Positions 55,514-63,827 of a stretch of DNA of 64,000 nucleotides are shown here, in pieces; positions within the stretch are counted from its first letter, which is position 1; each line of letters starts with the position of its first letter. The stretch comes from Chryseobacterium defluvii (GTDB taxonomy: Bacteria > Bacteroidota > Bacteroidia > Flavobacteriales > Weeksellaceae): the NCBI RefSeq assembly GCF_003634775.1, contig NZ_RBXB01000001.1, positions 1,240,001 to 1,304,000 on the forward strand, in the 5' to 3' direction. The position numbers and the translations under genes were made by a program. The notes under the pieces are model-generated. The model searched no databases, had not been told where the DNA came from, and saw only the letters and a program-made list of their open reading frames with translations.

Positions 55514-55627
55514 ATGAAAAAGCTTTTACGATACACATTTTACGGAATACTATTTTTAGTAGGAAGCTATCTTGTGGTTTTTGCTTTTAATTTTTCAATT
55601 GAATGGTTTTTACAAGGAAGAAAATAA
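55514..55627 (+). CDS. single-helix membrane peptide (37 aa)
   Basis: An ATG just two bases after the recQ stop opens a 38-codon frame for MKKLLRYTFYGILFLVGS, continuing through a hydrophobic helix to FSIEWFLQGRK. The positive N-terminus and one membrane helix look like a genuine small membrane protein, co-transcribed with recQ. A terminator follows. The role is unknown. Confidence 0.6.
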   Translation: MKKLLRYTFYGILFLVGSYLVVFAFNFSIEWFLQGRK

Positions 55628-55637
55628 TAAAATTGAT

Positions 55638-55667
55638 ATGCTAAAGGTCAAACTTTAGCATTTTTTA
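55638..55667 (+). terminator. terminator after the recQ operon
   Basis: ATGCTAAAG and CTTTAGCAT form a nine-pair stem with a six-base loop and T6 tail. Confidence 0.85.
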
Positions 55668-55672
55668 CATAG

Positions 55673-56755
55673 ATGAAAAAGATTTCTGTCATATTTATTC
55701 TGCCGGATTTGGAAACCGGAGGTGCAGAAAGAATTATTACCACTATTGCAAACCACCTGTCCCGGGATCGGTTTGAGCCTAAAATATTGCTGTTACGGAA
55801 ACAGGGAGGATACCTCAGTTTTCTTAAAAATGATGTTGAAATTATTAATATCAATACCGAAAGAATCCGACATTCATTAAAGCCTATACTATCCGAAATC
55901 TATCGCAGAAAGCCGGATATCGTATTCTCTGGTTTCGGAGAAGTAAATGCTTATTTATCACTGTTTATCAAGCTTTTTCCGAAAACCAAATTTATCGCGA
56001 GGGAAACTAATGTGGTGAGCAAGCATGTCACCCGAAAGGAAATTAAATTTTTCTACAGCTTTTACAATAATTACCAGAAGATCATTGCCCAAAGCGATGA
56101 TATGATGAATGATCTGATGAAGAATTTCAATGTGAAATCCGATAAGATCATCAAAATAAACAATCCTGTCGATTTTGATTTTATCAATCAAAAGCTGGCC
56201 ATTTCCCAGAAGCCGGAAAGTTTTAAATACAATTACAAAAACGTTGTGGCCATTGGTAACTTATCTTCCAGAAAAGGTTTTGATAATTTATTGAAGGTTT
56301 TTTCAAGACTGAAAAATGAAAATATTCTGCTGCATATCTTGGGAGACGGAAAAGATAGGGAAATCCTGCACCAGATGAAAGAATTTCTAGGATTGAAAAA
56401 GGTGGTTTTTCACGGAAAGCAGGAAAATCCTTATCAGTTTCTGAAATATGCCGACCTTTTTATCTTATCCTCAAGATATGAGGGATTTCCGAATGTCCTC
56501 CTGGAAGCAGGAGCCTGCGGAACATATTCTTTAGCAAACAACTGTCCGGGAGGAATTAACGAGATTATACAAAACCGTGTGAATGGTGAGATCTCAGATA
56601 TAGATAATCATGAGGATTTTTCTCAGAAAATCATGAGCCTTCTGCATCAGACTTATGATAAGGAAGCTATCAGAAATTCTATTAAATCACGGTTTTCCAA
56701 AAATATTATTCTGGATAAATATGAAAGGGCATTGCTGGATTTAATGAACAAATAA
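55673..56755 (+). CDS. GT-B glycosyltransferase (family 4-like)
   Basis: A 360-residue cytoplasmic glycosyltransferase. The N-terminal donor-side turn is PDLETGGAERIITTIANHL (GGAER motif). The C-terminal domain has GNLSSRKGFDNLLKVFSRL, ILGDGKDREIL and the nucleotide-sugar motif SSRYEGFPNVLLEAGACGT with the ExFGxxxxE-like region. Acceptor and sugar are unknown; surface polysaccharide synthesis is likely. It starts 6 bp after the recQ terminator. Confidence 0.88.
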   Translation: MKKISVIFILPDLETGGAERIITTIANHLSRDRFEPKILLLRKQGGYLSFLKNDVEIININTERIRHSLKPILSEIYRRKPDIVFSGFGEVNAYLSLFIKLFPKTKFIARETNVVSKHVTRKEIKFFYSFYNNYQKIIAQSDDMMNDLMKNFNVKSDKIIKINNPVDFDFINQKLAISQKPESFKYNYKNVVAIGNLSSRKGFDNLLKVFSRLKNENILLHILGDGKDREILHQMKEFLGLKKVVFHGKQENPYQFLKYADLFILSSRYEGFPNVLLEAGACGTYSLANNCPGGINEIIQNRVNGEISDIDNHEDFSQKIMSLLHQTYDKEAIRNSIKSRFSKNIILDKYERALLDLMNK

Positions 56756-56794
56756 GAGTTTTGATAAGAGTCTCAACAGATTGATAAAACTCAG

Positions 56795-56825
56795 TTTGCT
56801 ACGTGGTATTTATTCTGTAAATTTG
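56795..56825 (+). promoter_or_regulatory. promoter of lpdA
   Basis: TTTG at 56795-56798, 19 bp, then TAAATTTG at 56818-56825: an exact match to the Bacteroidota -33/-7 consensus. It is 43 bp before the ATG. Confidence 0.82.
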
Positions 56826-56868
56826 TGATCATTAAGAAAGATAATAATAAACAAATTCATAAAATAAC

Positions 56869-58272
56869 ATGAGTCAATTCGATGTTACCGTAATAGGTTC
56901 CGGTCCTGGTGGTTATGTTGCTGCTATTCGTGCGGCACAATTAGGTTTCAAAACAGCAATTATTGAAAAATATTCAACTTTAGGCGGAACTTGTCTTAAC
57001 GTTGGATGTATTCCTTCAAAAGCGCTTCTTGACAGTTCTGAACATTTCGAGAATGCAAAGCATAATTTTGCAGGTCACGGAATCATTATCAATGAGCCGC
57101 AAGCTGATATTGCAAGAATGATTGAGCGTAAAAATGAGGTGATCAAGCAAAATACAGACGGGATCAGTTATCTGATGAACAAAAACCAGATTACTGTATT
57201 TGAAGGAGTAGGAAGCTTCGAATCTGCTACTCAGATTAAAATTACTAAAAATGATGGTTCATCTGAAACTATCGACTCTAAATATACAATTATCGCAACA
57301 GGTTCTAAACCGTCTTCTTTACCTTTCATTACGTTAGATAAGGAAAGAGTGATCACTTCTACGGAAGCTTTAAATCTTAAGGAAATTCCTAAGCATTTAG
57401 TAGTAATCGGTGGTGGAGTAATCGGTCTTGAATTAGGTTCTGTTTACCTAAGATTAGGAGCTCAGGTAACGGTTGTTGAGTTTATGGATAAGATCATTCC
57501 TGGAATGGATGGAGCTTTAAGTAAAGAATTAACGAAAGTTCTTAAGAAACAAGGAATGAAGTTTATGCTTTCTACGGCTGTTTCTGCAGTGGAAAGAAAC
57601 GGAGATACTGTAAAAATCACAGCAAAAGATAAAAAAGGAGAAGAAGTGGTAGTAGAAGGAGATTACTGTTTGGTTTCTGTAGGTAGAAAACCTTACACAG
57701 ACGGTCTTGCTCTTGAAAAAGCCGGAGTAGAGCTTGATGAAAGAGGAAGAGTAAAAGTAAACGACCACTTACAAACTAACGTTGCTAATATCTATGCGAT
57801 CGGAGATGTGGTCAAAGGAGCGATGTTAGCGCACAAAGCGGAAGAAGAAGGAGTATTCGTTGCTGAAACGTTGGCTGGACAAAAACCGCATATCAATTAT
57901 AACTTAATTCCGGGAGTTGTGTATACATGGCCGGAAGTTGCAGGTGTTGGTAAAACTGAAGAGCAATTAAAAGAAGAAGGAGTAGCTTACAAAGTAGGTT
58001 CTTTCCCAATGAGAGCATTAGGAAGAAGCCGTGCAAGTGGTGATGTTGACGGATTAGTGAAAATTATTGCTGATGAAAAAACGGATGAGGTTTTAGGAAT
58101 GCACATCGTAGGGGCAAGAGCCGCTGACTTAATTGCTGAAGGAGTTATCGCTATGGAATTCCGTGCAAGTGCGGAAGATATCGCAAGAAGTTCTCACGCT
58201 CACCCAACGTATGCGGAAGCTATTAAAGAAGCAGCATTGGATGCAACGGCGAAGAGACCTATTCATATGTAA
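56869..58272 (+). CDS. lpdA: dihydrolipoyl dehydrogenase (E3)
   Basis: A flavoprotein that reoxidises dihydrolipoamide in pyruvate and 2-oxoglutarate dehydrogenase complexes. FAD-binding GSGPGGYVAAI lies at residues 10-20, the redox disulphide C42/C47 in GGTCLNVGCIPSKALL, the NAD site GGGVIGLELGSVY, and the C-terminal His-Glu dyad in SHAHPTYAEAIKEA. The 467 aa length is standard. No E1 or E2 gene is adjacent. Codon use is less AT-biased (AGA, GGA, GTA-rich) than in neighbours, in keeping with high expression. Confidence 0.96.
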   Translation: MSQFDVTVIGSGPGGYVAAIRAAQLGFKTAIIEKYSTLGGTCLNVGCIPSKALLDSSEHFENAKHNFAGHGIIINEPQADIARMIERKNEVIKQNTDGISYLMNKNQITVFEGVGSFESATQIKITKNDGSSETIDSKYTIIATGSKPSSLPFITLDKERVITSTEALNLKEIPKHLVVIGGGVIGLELGSVYLRLGAQVTVVEFMDKIIPGMDGALSKELTKVLKKQGMKFMLSTAVSAVERNGDTVKITAKDKKGEEVVVEGDYCLVSVGRKPYTDGLALEKAGVELDERGRVKVNDHLQTNVANIYAIGDVVKGAMLAHKAEEEGVFVAETLAGQKPHINYNLIPGVVYTWPEVAGVGKTEEQLKEEGVAYKVGSFPMRALGRSRASGDVDGLVKIIADEKTDEVLGMHIVGARAADLIAEGVIAMEFRASAEDIARSSHAHPTYAEAIKEAALDATAKRPIHM

Positions 58273-58315
58273 TATTTGATTAAAGATTTAATCATTTAAA
58301 ATATTGAAAAAATTA

Positions 58316-58340
58316 AGAGAGACGTATGTCTCTCTTTTTT
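58316..58340 (+). terminator. terminator after lpdA
   Basis: AAGAGAGAC and GTCTCTCTT pair around GTAT and are followed by T. Confidence 0.88.
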
Positions 58341-58471
58341 AGTTTAAATTCTCACTTTGATAACATAATTCGTCAAAGGTTAAAAAGAGTTGAATAAAAA
58401 TGCATTTTAATTGAAAATATCATTTTTTGGCATAAAAATAGAACACAGATTTGATATAAAATTTAATCATT

Positions 58472-59353
58472 ATGAGAAAAATATTTACTACTTGTGTTTT
58501 TTTATTAAGTTTTTCAATATTTGCACAGGAGGCAGGAAAAGCAGGTGAGCTTCTAAAAAATGAAGCGAGCAAAACGGAAATGCAAACCAGAAGAAATGAT
58601 GCTTTTGGTAAAAGCAATGAAGGTATAAATAATACCAATTACAGAAATCCAAATAAGAACAAGGAAAACTATGGTTCTCCGGTCAATGGAGAAAAAAGAA
58701 CATCAAATTACAGATGGAACCAGAATTACGGTTATTCAGAAGTCTTTATAAGAATTCCGGAACAAGGTTATTTTACCATAGAACTTGGAGATCAGATGAT
58801 CAGTAATCCTTCCGGAAAATACAGATTCTTTGATTTACCTTCGGGAAGAATTCCGGTCTCTATTTACGAAAACGGTTATTTATTGTATCGTACAAGTCTT
58901 ATGGTAAGGAATAACAGCAGAATGGTATTGGATTTCTTTTCAGATTACGGATTGTATCTGCTGAACACTTCTCCGGTACAGGGATATGGTTTTAATGACT
59001 GGAATGACATATGGAATAATCCTTATGGAAATTCCGGAAGCCAATGGAATCAGGGAAATGGTCATGTAATGGATAATGTCTCTTTTTATCGCTTTATGGA
59101 TATGATGAAAAGATCGGCAAGTTTTGACAAGGATAAATCAGCTATGATCATGCAGCAGGCAAGAGGAACTATGTTTACAGCACAGCAAATGCAAAGTTTA
59201 CTTAAATCTTTGGATTTTGATAAAAACAGACTGGAGCTTGCGAAATCTATTTACAGAAAATGTGCAGACAGAGAAAACTTCTTTGTAGTATATGAAGCAT
59301 TTGATTTTGATAGTAGCAGAAGGGATCTGATGAATTATATTTCAAAATCATAG
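58472..59353 (+). CDS. exported DUF4476-domain protein
   Basis: A 293-residue protein with a signal peptide (residues 1-18, LSFSIFAQE). The mid-section contains a carboxypeptidase-regulatory-like beta unit (FFDLPSGRIPVSIYENGYLLY). The C-terminal 95 residues match DUF4476 (FMDMMKRSASFDKDKSAMIM, NFFVVYEAFDFDSSR). Such proteins are common surface or periplasmic proteins in Bacteroidota with no known function. It is monocistronic, and the gap 58341-58471 is AT-rich. Confidence 0.85.
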   Translation: MRKIFTTCVFLLSFSIFAQEAGKAGELLKNEASKTEMQTRRNDAFGKSNEGINNTNYRNPNKNKENYGSPVNGEKRTSNYRWNQNYGYSEVFIRIPEQGYFTIELGDQMISNPSGKYRFFDLPSGRIPVSIYENGYLLYRTSLMVRNNSRMVLDFFSDYGLYLLNTSPVQGYGFNDWNDIWNNPYGNSGSQWNQGNGHVMDNVSFYRFMDMMKRSASFDKDKSAMIMQQARGTMFTAQQMQSLLKSLDFDKNRLELAKSIYRKCADRENFFVVYEAFDFDSSRRDLMNYISKS

Positions 59354-59361
59354 AACAACTG

Positions 59362-59385
59362 AGAGAAGTGAAGGCTTCTCTTTTT
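59362..59385 (+). terminator. terminator after the DUF4476 gene
   Basis: AGAGAAG and CTTCTCT pair around TGAAGG with a T4 tail. It includes the GTG at 59368 that would otherwise extend the next frame. Confidence 0.75.
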
Positions 59386-59392
59386 ATTTCCT

Positions 59393-59400
59393 TACCTTTG
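59393..59400 (+). promoter_or_regulatory. candidate -7 box for the cvfB-like gene
   Basis: TACCTTTG fully matches TAnnTTTG, 15 bp before ATG 59416. The -33 is unclear because the terminator occupies that region. Confidence 0.5.
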
Positions 59401-59415
59401 TATAAATTATATTCA

Positions 59416-60240
59416 ATGCTACTAGGGAAAACTCAGACTTTACAAATTTCAGAAAAAAATAATTCAGGATGGATATTAACAGATGAATCCGGTGAAAAAG
59501 CCTTTTTGCCTAAAATCTTTATTCAGGATGAAAAAGAAATCGGTGAAGATGTGGAAGCTTTTGTGTATCAGGATGACCATAAGTTAAAAGCCACAACAGA
59601 GATTCCATTGGCTGAAGTAGGAGAATTTGCGGTGATGAGCTGTGTTCAGAGCCTTCCAAGCGGGGCTTTTATGGATTGGGGGATTATTAAAGACTTGTTT
59701 ATTCCTTATAAACAACAGAAGTCTAAAATTGTAGAAGGAAAAAGATATCTGGTATATGTATATGTGGATGAAGAATTGGAACTGATTACCGGAACCACAA
59801 AATTTAAAAGAAACCCTCAGTATCAGGATTTACCTTTCAAAAAAGGGGATAAAGTAGACCTGATCATGATGAATGAAAGCGAGCTGGGCTGGAATGTCGT
59901 CATCAATAAAAAATATATAGGATTGATTTATAGTTCCGATGTTTTCAAGAAATTGTATCCTTTATCTGAGGAAACAGGTTATATCAAAGCCATTAGAGAA
60001 GATGGGAAAATTGATGTGTCCCTTCAGCCGGAAGGATTTGAAAATATTGATGAGTTCAAAAAGAAAATTTTAGATAGGCTCGAAGAGAATTACGGTCTGC
60101 TTTATCTCTCTGATAAGTCTTCTCCTGAAGAGATCAAAGAAGAGGTTCAGATGAGTAAAAAGAACTTTAAAAAAGCCATTGGCGGACTTTATAAGGATAA
60201 AGTTATTGATATATCAGAAGATAAAATTCGATTATTGTAA
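59416..60240 (+). CDS. cvfB: CvfB-like S1-domain RNA-binding protein
   Basis: A 274-residue RNA-binding protein of the CvfB/YitL family, with three S1-like domains and a C-terminal winged helix (SPEEIKEEVQMSKKNFKKAIG). GAFMDWGIIKDLFIPYKQQ is the typical second S1 domain. The frame opens at GTG 59368, but ATG 59416 (MLLGKTQTLQI) is right because the upstream part lies in a terminator and a -7 box. In Staphylococcus the family affects virulence gene expression; here only RNA binding can be inferred. Confidence 0.88.
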   Translation: MLLGKTQTLQISEKNNSGWILTDESGEKAFLPKIFIQDEKEIGEDVEAFVYQDDHKLKATTEIPLAEVGEFAVMSCVQSLPSGAFMDWGIIKDLFIPYKQQKSKIVEGKRYLVYVYVDEELELITGTTKFKRNPQYQDLPFKKGDKVDLIMMNESELGWNVVINKKYIGLIYSSDVFKKLYPLSEETGYIKAIREDGKIDVSLQPEGFENIDEFKKKILDRLEENYGLLYLSDKSSPEEIKEEVQMSKKNFKKAIGGLYKDKVIDISEDKIRLL

Positions 60241-60262
60241 TCTTTTAAGACAATTAAATAAT

Positions 60263-60291
60263 AAAAAGAGCAGAATTTTCTGCTCTTTTTT
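60263..60291 (+). terminator. terminator after the cvfB-like gene
   Basis: AAAAAGAGCAGAA and TTCTGCTCTTTTT form a perfect 13-pair stem with a two-base loop and an extra T run. Confidence 0.93.
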
Positions 60292-60336
60292 TGTTTTAAA
60301 ATATGATGCAAATCATAATAATTTCTATTAATTTTT

Positions 60337-60408
60337 TTTGTTTAACAATTTTGTCAAAACATTTGATTGATTTATATTTGCACAAATTTGTTTAACAAAA
60401 ATGTCAAA
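60337..60408 (+). promoter_or_regulatory. paired TetR-type operators flanking the efflux promoter
   Basis: Two 22-bp elements, TTTGTTTAACAA-4 bp-GTCAAA, lie at 60337-60358 and 60387-60408, exactly 50 bp apart. Each contains the small palindrome TTGTTTAACAA. The first covers the -33 region, the second the start codon. Repression by the adjacent TetR protein is inferred from position and symmetry. Confidence 0.7.
60351..60380 (+). promoter_or_regulatory. promoter of the TetR/RND efflux operon
   Basis: TTG at 60351-60353 (within TTTTG), 19 bp, then TATATTTG at 60373-60380, 20 bp before the TetR ATG. Confidence 0.8.
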
Positions 60409-60994
60409 TCAAGCCAAAAAAGACCAAACACAAGAATTAATCAAGGAGACAACAAGGAATTTGTTCTTCGTGAAAGGGAAATTTGATGCTACAACGCAAG
60501 AGATTGCAGATGCAGCAGGAGTAAACAGAACCCTGATCAATTATTATTTTCGCTCAAGAGATAATTTGATCCAGATCATTTTTGATGAGGCTCAGAAAGT
60601 TGAACATGAAAAATCAGAGATCATTATGAATTCTGATTTGCCCTTCAAAGAGAAAATAGGGCAGTTTATTGAAGGCAGCTTATCAACGAGCCTTCAGTAT
60701 CCGTATCTCGAAACCTATATCGTTTCGCAGATCAACAAAGGAAACTGTCATAAAAAAGATATTGAAGAAGACGAACTTAAAAAGTTGTATAAGGATATAG
60801 AAGCAGAAATGGAGTTAGGAAATATTGAAAAAATGGAACCTATTCAGTTTGTTTTAAACATGGTTTCATTATTGGTATTCCCAAGTGCAATCAGACCGTT
60901 ATTGATGGAGAATCTGATGATCACCGATGAGGAGTTCGACAAGATTATTTCAGCAAGAAAGGAGATTATTCTGAATATGTTATTTAAAAACTAA
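60401..60994 (+). CDS. TetR/AcrR-family repressor
   Basis: A 197-residue repressor. The N-terminal HTH is FDATTQEIADAAGVNRTLINYYFRSRDNLI, here quoted as TTQEIADAAGVNRTLINYYF. The C-terminal helical domain binds an unknown inducer. It heads an operon with TolC, a periplasmic adaptor and an RND pump, the usual arrangement for drug efflux control. Its promoter carries a pair of operator-like elements. The TolC gene starts 93 bp downstream. Confidence 0.93.
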   Translation: MSNQAKKDQTQELIKETTRNLFFVKGKFDATTQEIADAAGVNRTLINYYFRSRDNLIQIIFDEAQKVEHEKSEIIMNSDLPFKEKIGQFIEGSLSTSLQYPYLETYIVSQINKGNCHKKDIEEDELKKLYKDIEAEMELGNIEKMEPIQFVLNMVSLLVFPSAIRPLLMENLMITDEEFDKIISARKEIILNMLFKN

Positions 60995-61087
60995 AAAAAT
61001 GTTAAAGTATTTTTAAAAATGATTCGTCATTTAGAAATAAAAGCATTGAAGAAAGACTACATAAAAAAATAAACGAAGTATAAAATT

Positions 61088-62440
61088 ATGGAAAGAAAAC
61101 GTATAACTGCAAAAAAGCTCAAGATAGGAATAGCTGCTGCATTTATGATTTCTGGTTTTTTAAAGGCTCAGCAAAGCTTTACCATGGAACAGTCCCTGGA
61201 ATATGCTGTTGCTAACAATATAAATGTAAAAAAAGCCAAGATAGACCAGGAAAAGGCATCCCAAAAGGTAAAAGAGACCACCGGGATCGGACTTCCTCAA
61301 ATTGATGCACAAGGTACATATAACTACTATTTGAAAATTCCCGTACAACTTTTACCTGCGGAAATTGCGGGTGGAACTCCGGGAACCTATATTCCCGTTC
61401 AGTTTGGATTAAAGCAGACGGCAAGTGCAGGAGTTACATTAAAACAATTGCTTTTCAATGGCTCTTATTTAGTAGGCTTACAATCTGCTAAAGCATACAG
61501 AGAAACGGCTGCTTTAGGCGAAGAGAAGACCGAAATAAGTGTGAAAGAAGGGATCATGATGGCTTATGCTGCTGTAATTGTAAATGATGAGAATATTAAA
61601 ACTCTGGAGGAAAACAGGAAAGTTGCAGACAAGACATTAAATGATACCAAAGAAACTTACAAAGTAGGATTAACGGAAGAGCAAAATGTAGAGCAGCTGG
61701 AGTACAGCTATAAAAATCTTGTGGTTAATATTGAAAATCTTAAGAGAACAAGAGTCAAATTGTTAATGGCCCTTAAATATTTAATGGGTTATCCTATGGA
61801 TCAGAATATTGAGCTGGCTACGACATTAGATGAATTGGTACAGAAAAATCAGGTTCTGGTAGATCAAAGTACCAATATAGATGTTAACAACCATATCGAC
61901 ATGAGACTGAGCAATAATGCAGTGAAAGTTTCTGAACTTCAATTGAAATACCAGAAATCAAAATCACTGCCATCATTATCAGGATTTTTGAGCTCAACTT
62001 ATAATGGTAACAGTAACAGCTTTACATTCTTTGATAAAGATCAGCAATGGTTCAATACCTCTGTTGTAGGACTGCAATTAGATATCCCGATTTTCAGTGG
62101 ATTACAGAGACATTGGCAAACTCAGCAGGCAAAACTGGATCTTCAGAAAGCTCAAATGGATAAAGAAGATATGGAAAGAAACCTGAAAAACGAATACTAC
62201 TCAAAGGCGGTAGATTATAACAATGCTTTTGAAAGTTATAAAACGGCTCAGGACCTCATTAAATTGTCATCCAACATTTACCGTAAAGAGCAGATTAAAT
62301 TCAAGGAAGGATTAGGAAGCAGCTTTGACCTTCAGAATAGTGAAACCCAATTGTATGATTCCCAGACCAAACTGTATCAATCCGCAATAAGTTTAGTTCA
62401 GGCAAAAGTTGCCCTTGACAAAGCAAAAGGCGAATTATAA
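61088..62440 (+). CDS. TolC-family outer-membrane efflux protein
   Basis: A 450-residue outer-membrane channel protein with a signal peptide (to about residue 27, MISGFLKAQQ). Long helical hairpins with two internally similar halves follow: MEQSLEYAVANNINVKKAKI near the start, and IDMRLSNNAVKVSELQLKYQ in the second half. It would trimerise and connect with the adaptor and RND pump encoded next. The terminal sequence SLVQAKVALDKAKGEL is typical. Confidence 0.93.
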   Translation: MERKRITAKKLKIGIAAAFMISGFLKAQQSFTMEQSLEYAVANNINVKKAKIDQEKASQKVKETTGIGLPQIDAQGTYNYYLKIPVQLLPAEIAGGTPGTYIPVQFGLKQTASAGVTLKQLLFNGSYLVGLQSAKAYRETAALGEEKTEISVKEGIMMAYAAVIVNDENIKTLEENRKVADKTLNDTKETYKVGLTEEQNVEQLEYSYKNLVVNIENLKRTRVKLLMALKYLMGYPMDQNIELATTLDELVQKNQVLVDQSTNIDVNNHIDMRLSNNAVKVSELQLKYQKSKSLPSLSGFLSSTYNGNSNSFTFFDKDQQWFNTSVVGLQLDIPIFSGLQRHWQTQQAKLDLQKAQMDKEDMERNLKNEYYSKAVDYNNAFESYKTAQDLIKLSSNIYRKEQIKFKEGLGSSFDLQNSETQLYDSQTKLYQSAISLVQAKVALDKAKGEL

Positions 62441-62560
62441 TCGAAATAAACAAAAATAATAAACTATATATGAAACCGGAAGGTTCATGTGATCAGTACA
62501 ATAAAATTGACGCATACAACCAAACGGTTACATTGGACAAAACAATATAAATATTTACCA

Positions 62561-63808
62561 ATGAAAAAAATATTTCTTCCACTAGCATTATTACTTACCC
62601 TTGCAGCTTGCAAGAAGGATCAAGTACAAGATAAAACTCTGGAAGCGCTTATAAAAACTAAAGACGTGAAAGGTCTTCAGGCATACAAAGACCGCCAGAA
62701 AGCTAAAATGGACAGCCTTAATAATGTTATGGCTGAAGTAGATAAAAACCTTACAGCATGGGGAGTAAGTCAGACTACAGGATATGTTTCCGTACAAAAA
62801 CTACAGCAGACTTCATTTGCTCACAATGTTGAAATCCAAGGAAACGTAACTACCGATCAGGATGTTACCATACAGCCGGATTTCAGTGGGGTTTTATCGT
62901 TATACGTAAAAGAAGGACAGCGAGTGAACAGAGGCCAGGTTATCGGTAGAATTGCAGACGGAGGTTTAAACGACCAGTACAAGCAGGCTCAGATCCAGGT
63001 AAGCTCTATGAATGCTCAACTGCAAATTGCTAAAACCGACGCCAATTTAAAGCGTATTGCTTACGAGAAACAAGCAGCACTTTGGAAACAGAAAATCGGT
63101 TCAGAATTCCAGTATCTTCAGGCTAAAGCCGCTTATGATGCAGCACAAAGACAAGTTGCAGCTTCTCAAAGCACTGTTTCCGCTACTCAGAAAGCAGCAG
63201 ATGCTGTAAGATCTAATCTTGCAAAAACGGCTATTGTGGCTCCTTTCAGTGGGGTTATTGATAAGGTAATGACCCAAAACGGACAGGTAGTGGCTCCGGG
63301 AAGAGATATCGTAAAACTGATCAGCTTAGGAATTATGCGTGTTGAAGCTAAGGTTCCTGAAACCTATTTGGCAAACATCAGACCGGGAACAAGTGTTGAT
63401 GTGTTCTTTCCGGCATTGAACAAATCCATAAAGTCAAGTGTAAGATTAGTAGGAAACTATATCGACCCGGCTACCAGAACATTTATTATCCAGATCCCTG
63501 TTCCTAATGAAGGAGGATATGTAAAACCCAACTTATTGGCTCAGATCAAGATACAGGATTATCTGAACCCATCTGCAATACAGATCCCGGCTCAATATAT
63601 TTATGATGATGCGGCACACAAAAGCTATGTATTTGTTGCAACAAACATCAATGGAGAAAATGGAATTGCCAAGAAAGTATTGGTGGAAACTGGACAAAAG
63701 TCTGAGAACAGTGTAGAAATTACAAAAGGCTTAAAAGCCGGAGATGTAGTGATTACAGATGGTTCTAAAAACCTTACCGAAGGACAGAAAGTAAAAATCT
63801 CTAAATAA
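62561..63808 (+). CDS. RND efflux periplasmic adaptor (membrane-fusion lipoprotein)
   Basis: A 415-residue adaptor joining the inner-membrane RND pump to TolC. The N-terminal lipobox LTLAAC (Cys 17) indicates a lipoprotein. Lipoyl-like halves (LSLYVKEGQRVNRGQVIGRI and AIVAPFSGVIDKVMTQNGQV) flank an alpha-helical hairpin rich in Gln and Ala. The frame opens at ATG 62489, but ATG 62561 (MKKIFLPLALLLTLAAC) is the true start because it begins the signal peptide. Confidence 0.94.
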   Translation: MKKIFLPLALLLTLAACKKDQVQDKTLEALIKTKDVKGLQAYKDRQKAKMDSLNNVMAEVDKNLTAWGVSQTTGYVSVQKLQQTSFAHNVEIQGNVTTDQDVTIQPDFSGVLSLYVKEGQRVNRGQVIGRIADGGLNDQYKQAQIQVSSMNAQLQIAKTDANLKRIAYEKQAALWKQKIGSEFQYLQAKAAYDAAQRQVAASQSTVSATQKAADAVRSNLAKTAIVAPFSGVIDKVMTQNGQVVAPGRDIVKLISLGIMRVEAKVPETYLANIRPGTSVDVFFPALNKSIKSSVRLVGNYIDPATRTFIIQIPVPNEGGYVKPNLLAQIKIQDYLNPSAIQIPAQYIYDDAAHKSYVFVATNINGENGIAKKVLVETGQKSENSVEITKGLKAGDVVITDGSKNLTEGQKVKISK

Positions 63809-63827
63809 TTTGAAATAAATTAAAATT

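Noticed and set aside
59368..59415. GTG start for the cvfB-like gene
   Set aside because: This stretch is occupied by the preceding gene's terminator hairpin and a -7 box.
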